DNA of 44,561 nucleotides from a virus. Of the stretch, positions 39,907 to 44,561 are shown piece after piece. Each line of letters begins with the position of its first letter. Within the stretch, counting starts at the first letter, position 1. The notes below the pieces were generated by a model. It did no database searches. It worked only from the letters and a program-made list of their open reading frames with translations, and was not told the origin of the DNA. Location: positions 1 to 44,561 of the IMG/VR virus record IMGVR_UViG_3300037264_000321; one strand, written 5' to 3'. Both the position numbers and the translations under genes were made by a program.

Positions 39907-40470
39907 CTACTCCCTAGATTCCCAAATAACCTTGTCGGTGTCCCTCCACAAGGTCTTGAAGGTGGTCTTGTACTCCAGAAGGCGAAACCCAAGAATCTTG
40001 GGCCTGGCATCCCAATCCTTGTCCTTGGGAAGCGACGAGAACTTGAGAGTCCTCTCGCAAAGAAGATCCAATTCTTCCTCGGTAGGCTCCCGCTCTAGAG
40101 CAATGCCAATGGAGTTGTAAGCCGGATGCTCCAAGGTTTCGCCAGGAGAGAGCTTTTTGACCTCCCCGTGCCCATTGTTGCTGTAACCTGGAGTGGCTAC
40201 GAGGATCTGCGGGGAACGATTAATTTGATCATCCCCATGGTCATCCACGATGGAACCCACGAGGTTCTCGAACGGGTTCTTCGGCAACTCTTCGTTGTAG
40301 AGCTGATGGTAGGAATCTTCCTCGCAGTCGCCAATACCAGAGTGACAGAGGTCGCATTGGCCCACGATGAAAGCCGACATGTCCCTCTCAACTCCCCCGG
40401 CATACTCGTCCGTGTCGATGACGAACAGCCAGTGAGAAGGAGCACCTTCGTGAAGATCCCAGAGAGCCAT
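39907..40470 (-). CDS. Unknown protein with WLFVIDTDEYAGG motif (187 aa)
   Basis: The N-terminus has a strand HWLFVIDTDEYAGGVERDMS followed by a Cys cluster (QCDLCHSGIGDCEED) that may bind metal. A later polar region and a helix EPTEEELDLLCERTL follow. The family resembles uncharacterised phage proteins with a conserved DTDxYAG signature that I recall. Its ATG lies ten bases after the stop of the methyltransferase fusion. The function is unknown. Confidence 0.6.
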   Translation of the reverse strand: MALWDLHEGAPSHWLFVIDTDEYAGGVERDMSAFIVGQCDLCHSGIGDCEEDSYHQLYNEELPKNPFENLVGSIVDDHGDDQINRSPQILVATPGYSNNGHGEVKKLSPGETLEHPAYNSIGIALEREPTEEELDLLCERTLKFSSLPKDKDWDARPKILGFRLLEYKTTFKTLWRDTDKVIWESRE

Positions 40471-40479
40471 ACCCGTAAG

Positions 40480-42411
40480 CTACACCGGGGTCATGGGCTT
40501 GAGAAATACGAAAATCGGCTCCGTCAGAGCTTCCTTGCCAATGCGACCAAGAGGTAGTTGAAGTGTGCGCTCCATTTGCAAGCCAGCCTTCCCTGCCAGC
40601 TTCACCAGCTCGTCGGCAATCGGGAACTGCTGTCGGCCTGCTCGAACGTTCTTCGTGTTGACGCAAAAGTAGCCGCCTGATTTGAGGTGAGCCTCAGACT
40701 TGATAACGAGGGGCCGGAGAAAACCATCCACCCAAGACTGCCACGAGAAGTAACGCACCCAACTCTGTGAGGAATCTTCGGAATAGCGTTCCACGTTGAA
40801 ATAAGGTGGACTGGTGAACACGAGGTCCGAAGAAAGATCCCCAAGGTCCGCATCCTCAAATGGGCTGTGGTGAAACTCCAAATGCCCGCCAAAAACCTTC
40901 TGGAGTCCCAAGAAGGCGAGTTTGGCTTGTGGATGAGGATCAACACCCACGTAGGTTCTGCCAGTCACCAAAGTGCCCGCTGCCCGTCCACCATAACCGG
41001 CACAAGGGTCCAAGACGACACCCTCCGGAGGACTGTACGCTTCCACAATAGCCTTTGCAAAACAGGGCCGAAAGTTGGTAGGCCCATGGACCACAGCTTG
41101 CAATGCCCGAAACACTCGCGGAGGGACCAACGGATCCCCTACGCTGATCTGAAATTGAATAGCTCTCCGAAGCAGTTTAGGTTCGTACCAAGCCTCTCGA
41201 ACAGAAGGTTGAGATCGGTACCGGGCATCCCAACGATAGGGGAAAAGCTGATTGCAGATGGAGATACCACCACGAGACATAGCAACGAGAGTTTCCCCCT
41301 CAATGTGAGTTTTGGCTTCTCTCAGAAGGGTAGCGTCCCTGGCAAGCTTGTCCTCAGAGGGTGTTGGTAATGGAATCTCAGTTTGCAGAAGCACCGCCAG
41401 TACATCCTCTGCATAAGAAACACTGCAACTATCCATCCTCTGAATACCAAGAGTAGCCGCCTCTACAGTTAGCTCTTTCCGAGAGCCCTTAGCCGGTCGG
41501 CCTACCCGTGGATGAGCTATTTGCATCCGATCCAAAGCCCGCAGAACGCTTTGCCGAGACGTTCGTAAAACATCTGCAATTCCCTGAGCCGAAAAGCCTC
41601 GCTCAAGAAGTGAATTCACCCTCTCAGAAGTGAGGATATGTCGAGGAGCCGGTCCCAACTTTCTTGGGACTTTCAGCTCCAGCTTGTAAGTCATGCTCGG
41701 GTGAATATGCGGCTGCACAAGGTCCAAGAAACGAGAGAAGTCGGTGCGGCCTTGGATGTGGAGAGCCTGATCTCCTGGATTACCATACAGATGGCTATCA
41801 ATCCCAAACTTCCGAAGCACCTTTCGGCGTACCTTGTGATCCTCCTCGTTAGGGCCAACCGAAAATCTGACGTAACTGTCAGTTCTTGATCCGTCGTCCA
41901 TGAACCAAACTGCCAGGGACAAAGGGTCCACGAGGTTTACAGGCAAATGAACGAAAGTTTTGTCTCCTTTGCCAGTCGGATAGAACATCATCCAAAATGG
42001 GTGGAGAGCCCGAAAAGAATGGGTGACCAATCGAAAGCCCGGGTGCGGCCCTTTATCAGCCGGAGCGACCGACGACAAAAATGGTCCCCACTCCTCAGCC
42101 TTCCAGTCCAGGTAAGGCTTCTGCTTCAGACAGTGGTGCTCTGTGTAGCGAGCTGTGAAACGACTCGTGACTCTCAGCCCTCCGTCTCCGAGCATTGAAC
42201 CTATGAGAACTGACACCTGCCTTGGTGTCAGTTCATCTGGGATATCCAGACGGTCACTCTTGGCCAACGTTGGGATGCCAAATTGACGACGTAAACGACC
42301 TACCTTCACTTGGTAGATCCCGTAGCTTTTGGCTATCTCGGTTTCGGAAAGACCATCCTCTAAGTACAGCTTGCGTAAGACTGCCTCTGTCAAATCGCCC
42401 GCTAGTCCCAT
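40480..42411 (-). CDS. Fusion of HTH, LAGLIDADG endonuclease, HTH and DNA methyltransferase (643 aa)
   Basis: Residues 7-46 form a helix-turn-helix (LSETEIAKSYGIYQVKVGRL). Residues 61-250 form a LAGLIDADG homing endonuclease: first motif VLIGSMLGDGG (68-78) and second LAVWFMDDGSR (166-176), the latter with both acidic residues. A second HTH lies at 259-298 (GFSAQGIADVLRTSRQSVLR). The C-terminal part, about 380-643, is an amino-DNA methyltransferase: SAM loop DPCAGYGGRAAG (468-479) and catalytic TSPPYF (533-538). Intein splice residues are absent. It may be a selfish endonuclease that protects its own site, or a restriction-modification-like enzyme. It has its own promoter directly upstream. 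Confidence 0.85.
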   Translation of the reverse strand: MGLAGDLTEAVLRKLYLEDGLSETEIAKSYGIYQVKVGRLRRQFGIPTLAKSDRLDIPDELTPRQVSVLIGSMLGDGGLRVTSRFTARYTEHHCLKQKPYLDWKAEEWGPFLSSVAPADKGPHPGFRLVTHSFRALHPFWMMFYPTGKGDKTFVHLPVNLVDPLSLAVWFMDDGSRTDSYVRFSVGPNEEDHKVRRKVLRKFGIDSHLYGNPGDQALHIQGRTDFSRFLDLVQPHIHPSMTYKLELKVPRKLGPAPRHILTSERVNSLLERGFSAQGIADVLRTSRQSVLRALDRMQIAHPRVGRPAKGSRKELTVEAATLGIQRMDSCSVSYAEDVLAVLLQTEIPLPTPSEDKLARDATLLREAKTHIEGETLVAMSRGGISICNQLFPYRWDARYRSQPSVREAWYEPKLLRRAIQFQISVGDPLVPPRVFRALQAVVHGPTNFRPCFAKAIVEAYSPPEGVVLDPCAGYGGRAAGTLVTGRTYVGVDPHPQAKLAFLGLQKVFGGHLEFHHSPFEDADLGDLSSDLVFTSPPYFNVERYSEDSSQSWVRYFSWQSWVDGFLRPLVIKSEAHLKSGGYFCVNTKNVRAGRQQFPIADELVKLAGKAGLQMERTLQLPLGRIGKEALTEPIFVFLKPMTPV

Positions 42412-42420
42412 CGTAGAGCA

Positions 42421-42450
42421 AGTATAAACCGCCTAACAGCATGGAGTCAA
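42421..42450 (-). promoter_or_regulatory. Sigma70-like promoter giving a near-leaderless mRNA
   Basis: On the minus strand, TTGACT (42450-42445) and TATACT (42426-42421) are separated by 18 bases. Only nine bases lie between the -10 element and the ATG at 42411, so transcription should start within a few bases of the start codon. The gene has no Shine-Dalgarno sequence, which agrees. This is the clearest host-type promoter in the window. Confidence 0.6.
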
Positions 42451-42502
42451 GAGCAAGTTTACACATGCCCATAAGAATCCATGAATGGGTGGTAAATAGC
42501 AC

Positions 42503-42538
42503 TGTGCCCTGGTCGGCCTCTCAGCCAACCAGGGCACA
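42503..42538 (-). terminator. Hairpin terminator after the major capsid gene
   Basis: TGTGCCCTGGT and ACCAGGGCACA form a perfect 11-bp GC-rich stem with a 14-base loop, inside which GGC can pair with GCC. It lies 28 bases after the capsid stop. A weak AU-rich stretch (GCTATTTACC) follows on the minus strand. It separates the head operon from the methyltransferase fusion gene. Confidence 0.65.
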
Positions 42539-42566
42539 TGCCCACTCAAGATTCAGCCAGAAAGGC

Positions 42567-43445
42567 TTAGAACCGAGTGACCACCAGCCTGGTCAACCCA
42601 CGGGGGTTGAAGGCACCGATGCCCACGTTCTCAAAGCACGAGAACCCGATGGTACGAGCCTTCGGATCATCAGCCGAGAGAACGGTCAGTTCCGTGCGAA
42701 CAGGGAACCTGCCGAAGTTCTCGGGCTCGGCGCATACATACACGAAGCCGGCTGGAACCAGCCTGCTTGTGATGATCTGAGCGCCCCAGAGGGTCGCCTG
42801 AAGACCAGTCTTCAGGAGGGTCGCCTGGCTCTCGATGTCCAGGATGTCCCGGCCGAACTTCCGGATGTCAGCGTAGTCAACCGCATTCATGTAGATGCGG
42901 GCAACACGCAGGTCGTGACGCTCGACCTCAGCAAAAGCATCCGCAAGGACGCTCGGGCTGATTGGAGCAACCACGGCAATGTCCGGGTTGGTCTGACCAG
43001 GAAGGGTGTCGAAGCCCGAGACAGCAATGCTGTCTAGAACCGCAAACACACGCTCATCCTCGGCTGCCTGAATCTGAGCCTTCGCAAGATCCTGCGAACG
43101 CTCAATCAGGTCAAACCGACGCTCCTTGATCTGGGTGAGGGGGATCTCCGGGTTCGAGGCAATCTCGAACAACGGGAAGATCACCCGGCGTGGCTTCTGG
43201 ATGGCGAGGATGTTTTCACCCTCTTCACCAACCACGAATGCCGTGACTTCCGGATCCTTGTCGTAGATCGGAAGGGCTCCATCCGGGAGCTGCTCGACCA
43301 AGAAGGTCTTGCGACCAACAGCCGTGTAGTCTCGACGGAGACGGAGGGGTTGAATCATCGAGGCGGCCAACTTGGCACGCCCTGCCGCAGTACGAATGTA
43401 CTCCGAGATGATCTGCTGCTTGACTTCGTTTGATACCTGGTTCAT
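42567..43445 (-). CDS. Major capsid protein, HK97-fold type (292 aa)
   Basis: This protein should form the icosahedral head shell. Recognisable segments are FPLFEIASNPEIP and KERRFDLIERS (89-117), EDERVFAVLDSIA (129-141), VARIYMNAVDYADIRKFGRD (181-200), TGLQATLWGAQI (213-224), PAGFVYVCAEPENFG (231-245) and the end NVGIGAFNPRGLTRLVV. This order is that of a capsid family I know from many phages. AGGAG precedes the ATG. It follows the decoration protein gene by 12 bases. A permuted partial relative is encoded at 12434-13084. Confidence 0.85.
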   Translation of the reverse strand: MNQVSNEVKQQIISEYIRTAAGRAKLAASMIQPLRLRRDYTAVGRKTFLVEQLPDGALPIYDKDPEVTAFVVGEEGENILAIQKPRRVIFPLFEIASNPEIPLTQIKERRFDLIERSQDLAKAQIQAAEDERVFAVLDSIAVSGFDTLPGQTNPDIAVVAPISPSVLADAFAEVERHDLRVARIYMNAVDYADIRKFGRDILDIESQATLLKTGLQATLWGAQIITSRLVPAGFVYVCAEPENFGRFPVRTELTVLSADDPKARTIGFSCFENVGIGAFNPRGLTRLVVTRF

Positions 43446-43457
43446 GGCTGCTTCTCC

Positions 43458-44084
43458 TCAGACTCGCAGGTCAATGACCAGGAGAGAGTTGTTGGCATCC
43501 GGAGCGACTTTGACGACGCCCAGAACGGTGACGAAGTCCGGGTCCGCCTGACCAGCAACGTTGTACTGGTAGGCATCCAGGATGCTGTTGGTGACAAGGC
43601 CGTTGACCCCGGCGTAGACGAAATCGCCCACGGCATAGGTCAATGCTGCCGAGGAACCCACCTGACGACGGGTCTCGTAGATGGACATTCCGACCGTAGC
43701 CATCCCACAGACGTAGGGGCCACGACCTGATGCCACACCTGGTGTGTTCTCGAACGGATTTCCGAGGGCATCATTGATGAAGATGCCAAGGGGCTTCTGG
43801 CCTGCCATGTAAAGCCCACCGAGTTGGATGGGACCTCCGTGGAAACCGTTGCCTGCGTCCGGACGAGTAAAGGCAACAGTGCTGCCTAAGACGCCCTTCT
43901 TCGTGATGCCTGAGAGGGTCGAGGACAGATTGGGCGCCGTGGTGACGATGGGAGGGTTGGATTGCGTGAACGCATCTACCGTCAGAACACCCAACGAATT
44001 GCGGGTGCCCATGTGGAAGAGGTGAACGCGACCGGAAGTCTCCCGGAAGTCACCCGAGCCCTGTCCACCTAGCGGATTTGCCAT
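43458..44084 (-). CDS. Probable head decoration or minor capsid protein (208 aa)
   Basis: The protein is Gly- and Thr-rich and beta-like (RNSLGVLTVDAFTQSNPPIV; PYVCGMATVGMSIYETRRQV). The last 60 residues read as a small barrel (LTYAVGDFVYAGVNGLVTNS and DFVTVLGVVKV). Capsid stabilising proteins are commonly encoded directly before the capsid gene and have this composition. AGGAG lies upstream of the ATG. It could instead be a head fibre protein. The call is by position and composition. Confidence 0.6.
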   Translation of the reverse strand: MANPLGGQGSGDFRETSGRVHLFHMGTRNSLGVLTVDAFTQSNPPIVTTAPNLSSTLSGITKKGVLGSTVAFTRPDAGNGFHGGPIQLGGLYMAGQKPLGIFINDALGNPFENTPGVASGRGPYVCGMATVGMSIYETRRQVGSSAALTYAVGDFVYAGVNGLVTNSILDAYQYNVAGQADPDFVTVLGVVKVAPDANNSLLVIDLRV

Positions 44085-44150
44085 TTTTGGTTACTCCTGG
44101 TGTCAGTTCTTGCTGGGGTTTGCCGTGTACATTTTCATCTGCCCTGACTC

Positions 44151-44561
44151 TCAGGTCCGGAAAACGTCAGAAACGTCCGGAGCCGAGTTCCAGAGATTTG
44201 CTAGTTTCTCCACCTCACCGCCATTGGCAGCGGGAGCTGGAGAACTGAGTCCACCGAGGGACGAAACTCCACCAGAAGGTCGTGTTCCAACCGTCCTGGT
44301 AGATGCCGTCCGACTCATCGGCTGACTCGCTTGAACCTGCATAGGAGCAGGAACCCCATGCTGAAGAACATGAGCCTGCTGGGCGTTCTGCACTTCCTGG
44401 TTGTTTGCAAACAGAGTGCTCAGAACATCATCCTCAGGCGTCATCCCAACCTCTCCGATGTCCATCTGGGGTGAATCCATCTGGATACCGAAGTCATTGG
44501 CTTGCTGCTGAGGCTGCTGACCCTGAGACAACATCTGATCAATCAACTGATCATCCTGCTG
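44151..44561 (-). CDS. C-terminal part of a Q-rich head-region protein, 5' end outside the window
   Basis: The frame is open to the right edge: the first codons read Q, Q, D, D, Q before a TTG at 44546, so the real start lies outside. The visible 136 residues are rich in Gln, Asp and Ser (MLSQGQQPQQQANDFGIQMD), then Pro/Gly/Thr-rich, ending VEKLANLWNSAPDVSDVFRT. No folded domain is evident. The place before the decoration and capsid genes suits a scaffold or an internal head protein, but this is only positional. Confidence 0.55.
   Translation of the reverse strand, partial: QQDDQLIDQMLSQGQQPQQQANDFGIQMDSPQMDIGEVGMTPEDDVLSTLFANNQEVQNAQQAHVLQHGVPAPMQVQASQPMSRTASTRTVGTRPSGGVSSLGGLSSPAPAANGGEVEKLANLWNSAPDVSDVFRT

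Noticed and set aside
10539-40480. Recurrent GGTGTAG or GGTGTATAG near gene starts (for example 40480, 13090, 10550 and 9430)
   Set aside because: In several cases it is simply a Val codon followed by the TAG stop of the upstream gene; too short and inconsistent to call a regulatory site.
40480-42411. Intein inside the methyltransferase
   Set aside because: The LAGLIDADG part lies before the methylase domain, not inside it, and I see no N-terminal Cys/Ser splice block or C-terminal HN followed by Cys, Ser or Thr.
1-44561. CRISPR arrays, tRNA genes and insertion sequences
   Set aside because: No regular direct repeats with spacers, no cloverleaf-type segments and no transposase-like proteins were found by reading.

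Overview
The window looks like part of the late (virion) gene region of a large contractile-tailed double-stranded DNA phage (Caudoviricetes, myovirus type). The evidence is a major capsid protein of the HK97-fold phage type, a very large tail sheath protein followed by a tail tube protein, many small virion-like proteins, and almost complete one-strand packing with 1-4 base overlaps between genes. Terminase, portal and prohead protease are not in the window and may lie beyond the right edge. No rRNA, tRNA, CRISPR array or insertion sequence was seen. The host cannot be named from the sequence.

Layout, following transcription on the minus strand from right to left. Head block (44.6-42.6 kb): the C-terminal end of a Q-rich, possibly scaffold-like protein, a probable decoration protein and the major capsid protein, closed by a strong hairpin. 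Next (42.4-40.5 kb) is a single-gene unit with its own sigma70-like promoter that encodes a fusion of HTH, LAGLIDADG endonuclease, HTH and DNA methyltransferase. From 40.5 to 33.6 kb come virion or accessory proteins, including a SWIM zinc-finger protein and a protein with three copies of an EEGKPADPT repeat. A secreted HNH nuclease-like lipoprotein and a patatin-like phospholipase follow (33.6-32.1 kb). From 32 to 21.4 kb there is a dense run of tail, neck and fibre-like proteins, with internal duplications (two fibre-like paralogues, two proteins sharing a C-terminal beta domain, several Ig-like domains, Gly/Ser-rich repeats). Then come a Dps/ferritin-like protein and an actin-like ATPase (21.4-19.7 kb), a probable tail/neck protein, a zinc-ribbon protein, a 1414-residue tail sheath protein (17.9-13.7 kb), a protein built from a rearranged piece of the capsid protein, and an ADP-ribosyltransferase-like protein. 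The only plus-strand genes I accept are at 10.6-11.6 kb: a J-domain protein and a small protein whose 3' end overlaps a convergent minus-strand gene. The left part carries a UvrD-family helicase with a long N-terminal extension, an RNA ligase, unknown proteins, the tail tube and two possible tail assembly chaperone genes.

Together the genes build the head, neck and contractile tail, with enzymes (helicase, RNA ligase, nuclease/methylase fusion, phospholipase, secreted nuclease, possible ADP-ribosyltransferase) and an actin-like and a Dps-like protein set among them. The points most worth a second look are the endonuclease-methyltransferase fusion on a near-leaderless promoter, the permuted capsid-protein fragment, the Dps plus actin pair, the oversized sheath with repeated inserted modules, and a short peptide (consensus R/K-V-A-A/S-R plus aromatic) shared by otherwise unrelated proteins. 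All functional calls are from sequence reading without database searches.
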